NCBI GenBank assembly: GCA_946902985.2
Contig: OX336397.1
Location: 157,101,890 to 157,165,889, forward strand
DNA length: 64,000 nt
From: Meconema thalassinum
Taxonomy: Eukaryota; Arthropoda; Insecta; Orthoptera; Tettigoniidae
Direction: 5' to 3'
The translations under genes were made by a program, and so were the position numbers. The notes under the pieces are model-generated. The model saw only the letters and a program-made list of their open reading frames with translations, was not told the origin of the DNA and did not search any database. Shown in pieces: positions 10,986 through 21,272 of the stretch (within the stretch, counting starts at the first letter, position 1; every line of letters starts with the position of its first letter).

Positions 10986-11265
10986 GACTGTCACATTTTT
11001 ACCATTTCCGATGGAATTCCATTAACTTCAATATTCTGTCTTCCTTCTCTCTTGTTTCTTGTCATCACTACAGTCTTACTCTCCTCCACACTTATTTTGA
11101 TTCCATATTTCTCATCTCTTGATTCCATACAGTGACTTGTTCTTGCACTTCTATTTCATTTTCTTCCCATATTACTATGTCGTCTGCAAAGAGTAAGGCC
11201 TTAGTCTCCTTGCTTCCCATTCTTCGTTTCACACTCTTGTGATTTCATCGATGACAGTCGCTCCT
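10986..11265 (-). pseudogene. LINE reverse transcriptase fragment (FADDIVIW)
   Basis: On the minus strand this region reads LLFADDIVIWEENEIEVQEQ, the catalytic YADD-type box of a non-LTR reverse transcriptase, followed by a frameshifted continuation. Only about 90 codons remain. The N-terminal RT motifs and the endonuclease are absent. It directly adjoins repeat R. Confidence 0.72.
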
Positions 11266-11468
11266 ATTCGGGCGATATTATAGAGAAAATCATTCTACAA
11301 ATGTCTTTAAAGAAATAACCTAAACCTATAGACAACACGTTTAGAATAATGAAATAGTCTTGTTAAAATATTAGGATGTCTCATAAAAAAATGTCGTGTT
11401 TTACGTTTGGTGTTTCATGAGCTAGAATTGGCTATCCAATGCTAATGAAATCGCTCATTCCAAGACAA
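11266..11468. other. Unclassified sequence
   Basis: About 200 bp with no coding frame or recognised repeat. Confidence 0.4.
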
Positions 11469-11469
11469 A

Positions 11470-12620
11470 AACAAGAAGTTCCGTGACGAACTAAAGAGCC
11501 TACTTTTCTTAAAATTAAAGGTCCAAGGCAATGATTAATCTATATGGATCTATCTAGAATAATGACGAAATTAAGTTGGTAATATCGAAATTTCGAATTA
11601 GTTCGAAATACTGTATACCTGGCATAATAGAGCCTAATAGAGAACTACAGTTGGCAGCCCTGGTGACTGAATATATTCTTAGTTCCATCTCTTATGGTAC
11701 AGAATACAAAATGTGGTTGAATTCCAATGGATAGCATGGACGTTACATGCAGTTAAACATTGGATCTAACAGCGCGCGTAAAATCATGTAGGCAAGAATG
11801 ACATACATGTATTGGTCAGAAATAATCTGAAATAATATGATCTATTGTTGTGTCAATTTTGAATGAAATCCATTAGTTAGTATAGAAGTTACATGCATTT
11901 TAAAATTGGACCTATCATCAGCCTTAGAATCATGTTGGCAGCACTGACGTATATACGTTACTCCAAATTAATCTAGAATGCCAGGTACTATACGTGTGCA
12001 AAGTTTAGAGCTGTTGGCTTGCATACGTTCTGATATATTGATATTAAGAAAAACGAATAGAGACAGCATTTATTAACAGTTGGCAGCCCTGGTTGCTCCT
12101 AAGAATGCGCATAGTAATATCTGTTATGGTACACATTGCACATAAGAAATTTGATTGAAATCCAATTGATAGTGTAGAAGTTATATGCATTTAAAATTTG
12201 GACCTATCATCAGGCATATAATCATTTTGGCAACACTGCCATGTATGGCCTCCTGGAAATTAAACTGTAATATTATTATCTATACGTGTGCCAATTTTGA
12301 AATAGCTCCCGTTCATACCTTCCAAGATATCCAACATGAAGCTCAAATTTCAATTGCGATTTTTCAGCAGTTGGTAGAACTGACATCATTTTCAAATATG
12401 GCCGTGAGATATTCAGGAATAGATCTTTACTCCTACCAAATTTTGTTTCGATTGCTGCAGCCGTTTAGGAGTTGATAGGGGGGGACACACACACAGACAG
12501 ACAGACAGACAGAAGGACAGACAGACAGACAGACAGAAGGACAGACAGACAGACACACATTTGCCCGATCTCATAAGTCTACTTTTTCCTCATTTTTGCA
12601 AAATGTGAAAAGTAGGCTAA
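11470..12620 (+). mobile_element. HINE-like element, family B, copy 1
   Basis: Starts AACAAGAAGTTCCGTGACGA, a 5' hairpin of AGTTC and GAACT, then AGCCTACTTTTC. It ends with a stem-loop of AGTCTACTTTTTC and GAAAAGTAGGCT followed by AA. A (CAGA)n microsatellite at 12483-12560 precedes the 3' hairpin. Internal blocks recur at about 290 bp and each contains AGTTGGCAGCCCTGG. There is no transposase. Confidence 0.75.
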
Positions 12621-12675
12621 TAAATATGCTGGGCAGTTATACGAAAGCCGTTGTTAACGTTGCTAGGCGTAGTGG

Positions 12676-12745
12676 GCATGTGTAGCAGCGTGGTAGCGTG
12701 CTAGACTCCTAATCCGAAGGTTAGAGGTTCAAATCCTAACGGCTT
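12676..12745 (+). tRNA. tRNA-like sequence (pseudogene or SINE head)
   Basis: Contains an A-box-like TAGCAGCGTGGTAGCGTGC and the B box AGGTTCAAATCC about 40 bases later, with a possible CCT anticodon loop in between. The T arm pairs only imperfectly and the acceptor stem is not convincing, so a working tRNA is unlikely. Confidence 0.35.
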
Positions 12746-12894
12746 GAATTTTTGTACTTGATTCTTTTTAAATTTATTGATTTATAACTACTCGCGCGTG
12801 TGTATTTACAATCGAAAATATTAAGTTATATATACTTATAACACCACATATTTCAACGCTCGACTACAGCAATTAAAATTCGTTGACCTTGATC

Positions 12895-13410
12895 CGCGGT
12901 AGAGTCTCCTGTTGTTCATTCTTTAGGGACTTTTGCGGCATCGTGGTCATAAAGCCCCGTATACTTAGGTGTGTAGAAGTTGTCTGACAACCTGTGTCAC
13001 TATGAAGTCTGTACTAGTGTGTGTGCTTGTACAGTAAATGAGGAAGGATTTGTGTAGGAAGCCGTCGTTGATCCCCGGTAGAGTCTGCTGTTTGTTGTTG
13101 TTGTTGTTGTTGTTGTTATTGTTGCTGTTGTTGATTCTTTAGGGGCTTTGCGGCTTCGTGGTCATGTAGCCCCCTGTACTTAGGTGTGTGTAGAATTTGT
13201 CTGACAACCTGTGTCACTGTGATGTCTGTTTGTGTACCTTTAAACGAGGAAGGATTTGGGTAGGAAGCTGTTGTTGTTTTGTTTCATTTTAGAGGCTTTG
13301 ACATCATGGTCATTTAGCCCCATGCACTTTAGTGAGTGTTGAATATTGTCTTCTAACCTGTGCCATTGTGATGGCTGTATTAGTGTGTGTATTCATCATT
13401 CAGGTGAGGA
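12895..13410 (-). repeat. Three diverged tandem copies of a SINE-K-like 3' end
   Basis: Similar blocks start at about 12933, 13139 and 13290. Each has TTTGCGGC.TCGTGGTCAT, then TAGCCCC, then GTGTGTAGAATTTGTCTGACAA. They resemble the reverse strand of the SINE-K 3' region (GGCTGCGACAACGCGGTCAT). A (TTG)n run lies at about 13092-13125. Confidence 0.55.
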
Positions 13411-13426
13411 TTCAGTCAATCATTGT

Positions 13427-13533
13427 ACTACAACCAACATTCAATTATACTCCTTCAAAAGGACAAAGAGTTATAACTATAATCATGCATTTAGAAGAAA
13501 GTAGGCTATATGTTCTTTACTGAACATCTTGTT
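13427..13533 (-). mobile_element. HINE-A 5' tip only
   Basis: The first 107 bp of family A in reverse orientation: complement AACAAGATGTTC...GAACAT, then AGCCTACTTTC. It stops abruptly at about 13427, so it is a solo 5' end with no microsatellite or 3' hairpin. Confidence 0.8.
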
Positions 13534-13776
13534 TAATTATGAGCAAAGCCAGTAAACAATTCCCAGGGCGCAGTTTCATGGAAGTTTAACAAGTAAGAAG
13601 ATGTTTAAGAATGCTAATTAACTGTTGAAATGGAATATCGATTCTCAAGTAATTAAAGGCCAGCAATATTCCGAGCTTGTTGTGAGATTAAGGCAAGGTG
13701 TAGCGAATTATCTTCATCAGCAGACGCTTGGGTCTTTCCATCTCAAATAGGTGATGGATCGTAGGGCTGTCTTTGT

Positions 13777-14004
13777 CCAGATGGCTGCGTGGCTCAGCGG
13801 TAACGTTCTCGCTTGCTGAGCCCAAGGTTGCAGGATCAAATCCTGGCACAGTCAGCTGGCATTTGAGGGTACCCAAATGCGAGGGAGCCGTGTCAGTAGA
13901 TTTACTGTCATGTTAAAAATCCCCTTCGGAGCAAAATTCCGGCACCCCGGCGTCTCTAAAAGCCACAGTAGTTAAAACGGACGTAAAACCAATAACATTT
14001 TTGA
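13777..14004 (+). mobile_element. SINE4, copy 1
   Basis: tRNA-derived SINE with A box TGGCTCAGCGGTAACG and B box GGATCAAATCC, ending GACGTAAAACCAATAAC. A second copy is at 59087-59305. It lies tail to tail with the reverse SINE1 that follows. Confidence 0.75.
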
Positions 14005-14327
14005 AAAATCCACAGCCTGCTTCCAGTCTCCGACCGGGTCAGGGAATGGAATGAATGAATGAATGAAGACCCCACCTAGCGACGAGGATATGAACTGTGC
14101 TGGCTGCCGAAGCCTGTCGCACTCCTCTGGGGGCAATGATTATATGAATGGCAGATGAAATGAAAGTGGCGAGTGTTGCTGGAATGAAATTGTGACAGGG
14201 AAAACCGGAGTACCCGGAGAAAAACCTGTCTGCCTCCAGCACAGATCTCACATGGAGTGACCGGGATTTGAACCACGGACCCAGCGGTGAGAGGCCGGTG
14301 TGCTGCCACCTAAGCCACGGAGGCTTA
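14005..14327 (-). mobile_element. SINE1, reverse copy
   Basis: Reverse complement of the SINE at 23886-24219. On the minus strand it has the tRNA-like head GCCTCCGTGGCTTAGGTGGC and the B box GGTTCAAATCCC, then the GGAGGCAGACAGGTTTTTCT block. The 3' end contains CTGGAAGCAGGCTGTGGATT. Confidence 0.82.
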
Positions 14328-14519
14328 AAATTACATTATTATTTATTATTATTGTCCAGTCGGGACGTGCCAAGCGTACATTTGGACCAAACCCCACTAT
14401 GTAGAGTATAGAGTGCTCCTGCCGTCTGGTCAGGCGCCCTAACCACGATAGATGTAGAGGTTCAGTCACGGCACTTCTGCAATGACGTGGCAATTTCCGC
14501 GATCCTCGAGGTTCGGTCA

Positions 14520-15100
14520 CTGTTGTTGTTGTTTGAGTCTTCTGTCTTTTGACTGGTTTGATGCAGCCCTCAATGCCTCGCTGTCCTGAGCTAATCGTTT
14601 CATCTCTACATAGCTACCACACCCTACATCCGAGGCAATCTGTTTAACATATTCTAACCTTGGTCTACCCCTACAGTTCTCGTCCTCAACCCTTCCTTCC
14701 ATAAATAAGCTTGCTATTCCTGGGTGACTTAGTATGTGTCCTACCAACATATCTCTTCTCTTCGTTAGCAGTCACCAGAAACATCTCTCCTCTCCCAGTC
14801 GTCTTAATACCTCTTCGTTTGTAACCATATCTACCCATCTGATCTTCATCATTCTCCTGTAACACCACATTTCAAACGCTTCAATTCCCCTCTTTTCTGC
14901 TTCACCAATAGTCCAAGTTTCACTTCCATTGAGCGCCACGCTACAGACAAAGGCTTTCAAATGTAACTTCCTAATACCAAAATCTATATTCGATGTCAAC
15001 AGATTCCTTTTTTGTAGAAATGCTTTCCTTGCCTGAGCCAACCTACTTTTTTTATTCTCTTTGGTTCGTCCATCACTGGTTATTTTGCTTCCTAAGTCAC
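14520..15100 (-). pseudogene. (CAA)n-tailed RTE-like LINE, copy 2 (truncated)
   Basis: The reverse-strand frame 15041-14772 reads MAQARKAFLQKRNLLTSNID and AFEMWCYRRMMKIRWVDMVT, followed in shifted frames by GRVEDENCRGRPRLEYVKQI and the (CAA)n tail at 14520. It matches the 3' part of the copies at 4755, 27552 and 47905. Only the region after the catalytic box is kept. Parts of the adjacent 15060-15150 are diverged. Confidence 0.82.
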
Positions 15101-15459
15101 TATTAGCCTACAATTTTCACTCCGTGTCCGACGAGAATATCAACATCATTTAAGAGACGGTCTCGAGTAGCCTCTCAGCCAACCCGTAGAAATCTCTGCC
15201 TTCTGAAAGTGTAATTCCCGTCTCGCCAGCCATCCTACAAGTGTTTTTGCACGTATCCTTAAATCTTAATCCCAATTACAAACACGCCCACTTGTACAAC
15301 CATCATTATCGGACACATCCCGTATTTACCTAAGTTCACGACACTGATGACCGTGATATCACACTTCCCTAATAGAATAAACAAAAAACCAACATATTTT
15401 GATATTCAATTTGAGCTTTCTGGTCAATCCTTCTACCGGCATTTCTTAAAATATTAATA
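15101..15459. other. Unclassified; short block shared with 18505-18600
   Basis: About 360 bp. The stretch around 15118-15185 (CTCCGTGTCCGACGAGAATA, then TAGCCTCTCAGCCAACCCGT) recurs near 18510-18580. No coding frame. Confidence 0.4.
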
Positions 15460-15665
15460 AAGCCCACCTAGGGAAAACCTTCAAGAACATCGGAGTTTTC
15501 AACCTAAGCCGAAACTAAAAACTGGGAAGGCGTGGACGACAGAGAGAAAGGTGCAACATCGATTGCGAATGAAACAGTACTGGGCCAACAATAAAATGCA
15601 GAAGAAACAGTTGACATGACGCGGTCATTAGTTGACCGTAACGAAAGAAGAAGAAGAAGAAGAAG
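15460..15665 (+). pseudogene. LINE 3' end with (GAA)n tail, copy 1
   Basis: About 200 bp that match the 3' end of the LINE at 25060-25613. They encode PKLKTGKAWTTERKVQHRLR-like sequence, then ACGCGGTCATTAGTTGACCG, then (AAG)n at 15648-15665. Severely 5'-truncated. Confidence 0.7.
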
Positions 15666-15689
15666 ACGAAATCCCACAATATTTGACCT

Positions 15690-16105
15690 TATAAAATACC
15701 TTTATGTTCGACCCTGACTATTATATGTCAGAAAACTGTACTATAATGAGGCTCTTTATAACACTATTTTTCATTATGAAACAGTTTCTCCCACCAATCA
15801 GAGCTCAAGAAACAGTTGTTTGACCAATTAGATAATTGGATGCGCTGAGTTCCAAGGCCTTATAATTTAATTTTCACTGCCTGGCCTAGTGTCGTAGTAG
15901 GGTAATCGAGGAGGCCATGGTCAAATACAAGGCATTCTCTGCGTCTCATGCGCTCTGTTCAGTACATAAAACTGGCGAAATTTTGACTGATATTTATGAA
16001 TATTTATGTTCGAACATAAAATATTTATAATAATTATCGTCGAACATAAACAGTCGTATGCAACTCGCCTACTGTATAATGGTAATTAAGACACAGCGTT
16101 TAGAA
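15690..16105 (+). repeat. Repeat Q, copy 1
   Basis: Shares long blocks with 50605-51180: AATGAGGCTCTTTATAACAC, CACCAATCAGAGCTCAAGAA, and TATTTATGAATATTTATGTT followed by CGTCGAACATAAACAGTCGT. This copy has only the left half of the terminal palindrome seen in copy 2. No coding frame. Confidence 0.65.
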
Positions 16106-16459
16106 AAGACTATGGGTCTTATGGGGTTTTACTTTTAACGGAATCCCCCCATACACTGGTTTTGTTACCTCATCTTTTATCATGAAGGAACTCTGAACAT
16201 ATATATTTTTCACCATAATAGCTTCCTACAATTATCTGCCAATTGATTACCTTTGCTTTTGCATACAAGTATCGTTTATATTACGTCTTAGTATTTTAAA
16301 AGTTTTCGAGGTTATCACGCTGGAAAGAAGAGCCTTGTCCTGTGCTGCATGCTCGCCCGGTGTGGAGCACCTGCTCAGTTCCGCCGGTAAGTTCTGAAGC
16401 ACTATCAGTCATTGGTGTTATTGTTCTGTGTCTGTTTTATTTTCTGTGCGATCGAATCA
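16106..16459. other. Unclassified sequence
   Basis: About 350 bp. No supported feature. Confidence 0.35.
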
Positions 16460-16545
16460 AGACTGCCGACAGTTGGGTTCGAACCCACTATCTCCCGAAT
16501 ACAAGCTCACAGCTGCACGCCCCTAACCGCACGGCTAACTCACTA
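16460..16545 (-). mobile_element. SINE6 tRNA-like head
   Basis: On the minus strand it reads TTAGCCGTGCGGTTAGGGGC (A-box region) and GTGGGTTCGAACCCAACTGT (B box). It probably heads a short SINE running left into about 16400. Only one copy is seen. Confidence 0.55.
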
Positions 16546-17040
16546 CAATATTAAAAATATTAATCTAAACAGAACAACAAGAATAAAACTGAAAGAAACT
16601 AAATTACAGCCTAACTAATAACTAAAGAGGAGATGCTCAACAGTAATTCTGACGTAAAAATTGTTAACATTGTCAGCATACATCCGAGAACGAAGGAAGG
16701 GTTGTGCTCTCGACATCTGTCAATCAGTAATGCGTCATATAACAACGAAATGAATGTCGTTATTGGTTCTCTTCTCGTACAGTATCCTTAATACTGGTCC
16801 AATCCGTTAACACCTGCAAAACTGATCCTTCCTGGGCGTGTTCTATTTCAGGTAGCTGCTGGGGTTGCGTTGTCTCGCTAACTTATGAAAGCGCAGTACT
16901 CAAAGCGGGTGAACATAACATATGACGTCAGCGCTATCTCTGCCTAGAGTTAGCAACACTGTTGCCATAAGGCTCCACAGTCTTTCCTAAACGCTGCATG
17001 CTATAGGAGTAACTCTTGATCGTGCTCTCTCCTACAGAAC
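16546..17040. other. Unclassified sequence
   Basis: About 500 bp. No repeat or coding frame recognised. Confidence 0.35.
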
Positions 17041-17760
17041 GCACGAAACAGTCAGCAAGAAACAATATTCTACCTAAACTGTGCGGTACAACTTGGAGAA
17101 CGCAGCCTTAGCCATTTGCTATTCCGCAGCAGAAAACGCGTGTCCTGTCTGGTACAGATCCATCCATGCTAAGTAGGTAGACATTGCATTAAATGAGACC
17201 TGAAGACTCATTACAGGTCGTCTCAAACCAACATCGCTTGACAAAATCTACTATCTGGCCCTCCAGATAATCGCCGTGAATCAGCAGCCAGATTAGAGAA
17301 ATCTAAGTCTCTGAACCAGTAGACGCACAATTTGTATGCAGCTCAAAGACTCAAATCAAGAAAAAGTTTCTTCACGCCACCGAAAGCCTGACCAAGTCTC
17401 TCCTCCAGTATTTAGACTACTTTCCTGGCGTTCCAGATCTAACGACCCTGAAGGATGGATGCTACCGTCTGAAAACCTGCCCGCTCGACACGAAGAAAGT
17501 TGCTAAAAGTGGAAGACCCTCAACAGGCTACGCACTGGTGTAGGGAGGTGTAAAACCAACTTGAAAAAATGGGTTTTTGCCTGTGACTTGACTTTGTGTG
17601 AATGCGGTGAGGAATAAACCTCCTCGTTTGCAAGTCGTGTCCAATTACATGTTCTCCTCAGAACCTGATGGATGGAGCACCTGAAGCCTGCTGGTCTCAC
17701 TGTATTTAAATTGTGTATGCCTGTGCGTGTGTGTATAGTATTCAAATAACTCATCAGAGT
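17041..17760 (+). pseudogene. Decayed Jockey-type LINE, C-terminal region
   Basis: No long frame survives, but translated pieces in shifting frames match the end of insect Jockey-clade ORF2. One is a block like LPKLCGTTW...LAICYSAAENACPVWYRS at about 17075-17160. ALNETXRLITGRLKPTS follows near 17185-17235, and then WKTLNRLRTGVGRCKTNLKK and LCECGEE near 17510-17620. The CxCGEE segment is the usual zinc-knuckle-like end of these proteins. Frameshifts and stops are frequent, so this is an old relic. The family assignment is from memory of the motif order and is moderately sure. Confidence 0.65.
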
Positions 17761-17938
17761 TACTAATAATGCCAGGTAATTGTTTTCATTGTTCCATGAT
17801 ATATGTTTTCAACACAATTAAATTAATATAATTGGAGAGCCTAAGTGTAAATTTGTAAAATACGTGTTATTATCCTCATTCCCTTTGTCATAGGCTAAAT
17901 TAATAATTTACAACGAGCTTTTATGACTAGTTGGTTGG

Positions 17939-18446
17939 TTCCTCAGTTTAGGGGCTGCGACAACGCGGTCAAGCAGCCCCGAGCACTTTGGGTGAGTAGA
18001 ATAGGTCTGATAACCGGTGTTAATTGTGATGACTGTATTAGTGTGTGTTATCTGTTTTTAATTCAAGTAGGCCTAAGGACTGCAGACAATAATTTCAAGT
18101 AGTTTCTACTTTCGCCACCAAATGCTACCGTCCACGACACCTAGCTGTGAAGTTGGCTATTACTAGATGCCATCGCAACCAGCGCCTGGTGACGAACGTT
18201 GGAACTTCAGAGCATTAATCAAACCTAACCTACAATTTTGCTTCACACAAGTTAAGTTAGTGGAAATCTCTTTTACATGCCATAATCTATGACATGGGCC
18301 CGCCGGCTTTACTTCCCCTCCGAAGGAAGGCATACTGAGGGATTTTTAACGCTCTTAAAAAACATCCGATGACTTCGGCCGGGTTTCAACCCGTGACCTC
18401 GGGCATAGATGCTCAGCATGCTACCATCTACGCCACCGAAGCAGCC
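17939..18446 (-). mobile_element. SINE-K, full-length copy with tRNA-like head
   Basis: About 508 bp, read from 18446 downward. The head is GGTGGCGTAGATGGTAGCAT (A box) and CACGGGTTGAAACCCGGCC (B box), then the CCTTCCTTCGGAGGGGAAG block. The 3' end has CGCGTTGTCGCAGCCCCTAA and CCAACCAAC. Near-identical direct repeats flank it: CTTTTATGACT at 17928-17938 and CTTTTATAGACT at 18447-18458. This copy defines the family used for 6415, 50458, 52265 and 54691. Confidence 0.82.
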
Positions 18447-18632
18447 CTTTTATAGACTTTTAAACAATTATGTCGAGCAAGATGCAACACATAATTGAAA
18501 CAACTCCGTGTCCGTCGAGAATATCAACTGGTATCACACAAATCACGGTATTGTGTAGCCTCTCAGCCAACCCGTACCGCAGAGTCGCTGAACGCCTTGA
18601 TACATCTCGTTTTTAGCCTAATTCATTTATGC

Positions 18633-19784
18633 AACAAGTAGTTCCGTGACGAACTAAAGAGCCTATTTTCTTAAAATTTATGAATTAATCTTAAAATATT
18701 TTGATCCATTATTGTGCCAATTTTGGATGAAATCCATTTATTAGTATAGAAGTTACATGCATTTAAAAATTGGACTTATCAGAAGGATTAAATAATGTTT
18801 GCAGCACTGACGTTCATTAGTTACCCCCAAATTAATTTGGAATGATAGGTACTATATGTATGCAACGTTTAGAGCTGTTGGCTTGCATATATTCTGATTT
18901 ATAGAGATTAGGGTAAAGAGATAGAGAGAGAGAGAGCATTTATTGACAGTTGGCAGCCCTGCTGGCTCTTAAGAATACGTATATACATATGAGTTATGGT
19001 ACAAAATTCACATACGAAATTTGGTTCAAATCCATTTGTTAGTATAGTAGTTACATGCATTTAAAATTTGGACCTATCAACAAGCTTAGAATCATGTTGG
19101 CAGTACTGACGTATAAGTTACTAGGTACTCCCAATTAATGCATAAGGTCATGTACTATACGAGTGCAAAGCTTCGAGCTCTTGGTTTGCATACTTTTTGA
19201 TATATTGGTATTAGGATAAAATACTAGAGAGAGCATTTATTAACAGTTGGCAGCCATGGTTGCTCTTAAGAATACGCATAGTCATATGTGTTATTGTACA
19301 CATAGTACATACGAAATTTGGTTGCAATCCATTTGATAGTGTAGAAGTTACATGCATTTAAAAATTAGACTTATCAGCTGGCTTAGAATCATGTTGGTAA
19401 CCCTGTCATGTATGGCCTCCGGGAAATTAAACTGAAATATTATTATCTATATGTGTGCCAACTTTGTAATAGTTCCCATGCATACTTTCCAGGATATCCA
19501 ACATTGAGCTCAAATTTCAATTGCGATTTTTCAACAGTTGGTAGCACTGACATCATTTTCAAATATGGCCTTGAGATATTCCGGCATAGATCTTTAGTCA
19601 TACCAAATTTGGTTTCCATAGCTGCAGCCGTTTAGGAGTTGATAGGGGGGGGGGGGGACACACACAGCCAGACAGACAGACAGACAGACAGACAGAAGGA
19701 CAGACAGATAGACAGACATTTTCCCAGATCGATCTCATAAGTCTACTTTTTCCTCATTTTTGCAAAATGAGAAAAGTAGGCTAA
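18633..19784 (+). mobile_element. HINE-like element, family B, copy 2
   Basis: Starts AACAAGTAGTTCCGTGACGA, so the first bases look like family C while the body and 3' end are family B. The 3' stem-loop is GTCTACTTTTTC...GAAAAGTAGGCT, at 19740-19782. A (CAGA)n run at 19661-19717 precedes it, and a run of G (about 19646-19656) starts the microsatellite. Internal units of about 290 bp carry AGTTGGCAGCCCTG. Confidence 0.72.
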
Positions 19785-20551
19785 AAACAGGTTTATGAGA
19801 TGACCTTTTCCGTGTGTGTGTGTGTGTGTGTGTGCGCGTATGTCTGTGTGTGAGATAATAAAAATATCTAAACGTCTGGAGCGATTTCAATAAAACTCGG
19901 TTACGTCATAGTAGAATTTTGTCCGACTCCGACCGTGCCCTTCACATGTTATTACGTCTCACCAATTCAATATGGTGGCTGTGCAAAATATTTCACCGGC
20001 ACTCTATATCTCCGAAACTGTTAGTGATATCACCCTAAAATTTTATACGGTGATCTATGTAACTTTCAAAAACCCGTTAAATACAAAACAAATATGGCGG
20101 CCAAGCGAAGTTGAAACATTTGAATAGACTCTTCTCACGATTCAACCATCCGAGCGCAGTGAAACTTGGAAAGGTAAATGCTTCTACAAATTCTAATCAA
20201 CTGACTTATAATTTATTTCAATCGTTTTCATGAGCATAAGATGGTGGCTGTGCGAAATTTTAAAATCTGTCTCTTTTTATTTGTTGTGTCCTAATCATAC
20301 GATTGAATTTTGAATAATATACCTACGCAATAATCTTCATGTAAGAGTAAAGGAAAGGAAGATTGTAGTTTTACGTGGCCGTTAAACATCATACAAGAGT
20401 ACATAACTCTATGGCTTACATATCTAAAACTCCAACATGGGGACGATCCGAAATATTTAGGCGGTTCTCAATATCTACGAATCTATTTCAGCAATCAAAG
20501 TGAAATTTTGTACGTGAATAGAGGCAATTAACATAAGTAGGATATATTGAC

Positions 20552-21043
20552 GGTCGCCTCCGTAGCGTAGCGGTCAGCGTGGTTAGCTGCCACCCCGGAG
20601 GTCCTGGGTTCGATTCCCGGCTCTGTCACGAAATTTGAAAAGTGGTATGAGGACTGGAACGAGGTCTACTCAGCCTCGGGTGGTCCAAATGAGTAGAGGG
20701 GGGTTCGATTCCCACCTCAGCCATCCTCGAAGTGGTTTTCCGTGGTTTCCCGCTTCGTCTTCGGGAAAATGCCGGGATGGTCCCTACTGTAAGGCCACGG
20801 CTGCCTCCTTCCCTCTTCCTTGCCTATCCATCCTAGCCTTCCATTCTCTTCCCTCATGAGGCCCCTGTTCGCTTTGCAGGTTAGGCCGCCTGGGCGAGGT
20901 GCCGATCCCACCTTACCAGTTGTATCCACTCTGATTAGATGTTCCCAGCTCTAGGACACTGCCTGAAAAATGGCGGAAGTGGTGAGTTGCCTCGCTGAGT
21001 CCGTGGGAGCCACCAACCTGGAGGGTAAAAAGAGAAAAAAAAA
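20552..21043 (+). mobile_element. SINE2, dimeric tRNA-derived SINE
   Basis: About 492 bp, flanked by a perfect 12-bp repeat GGATATATTGAC (20540-20551 and 21044-21055). It has two successive B-box sequences, GGTTCGATTCCCGGCTC near 20608 and GGTTCGATTCCCACCTC near 20702, so the head looks like a tandem of two tRNA-like units. The body carries GGTTTTCCGTGGTTTCCC, and the 3' end is A-rich. A reverse copy is at 58540-59011 and a variant at 55877-56225. Confidence 0.85.
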
Positions 21044-21272
21044 GGATATATTGACCGTAGCAGATTTCAAGTTGCTTAAATGAAGTTTCTCCGATCTTGT
21101 CTCCAGAAGACCAGGAGGGACAGAATTCGAAATGAGGAAATTAGACAACAACTTACTTTGGTGAGAAGTTTGCTTGACACACTAAAACTATCTAGACGAA
21201 CGTTTGATGCTTTTCAGTCGAGCAATATAAGTTTTTACCAAAAAGAGATGGGTTATTCCCTAATTCTGAAAA

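Noticed and set aside
13777..13850. Functional tRNA genes at the various A/B-box sequences (13777, 20552, 23886, 18400 and others)
   Set aside because: The boxes lie at the heads of SINEs present in several copies with target duplications. None folds into a convincing tRNA by eye.
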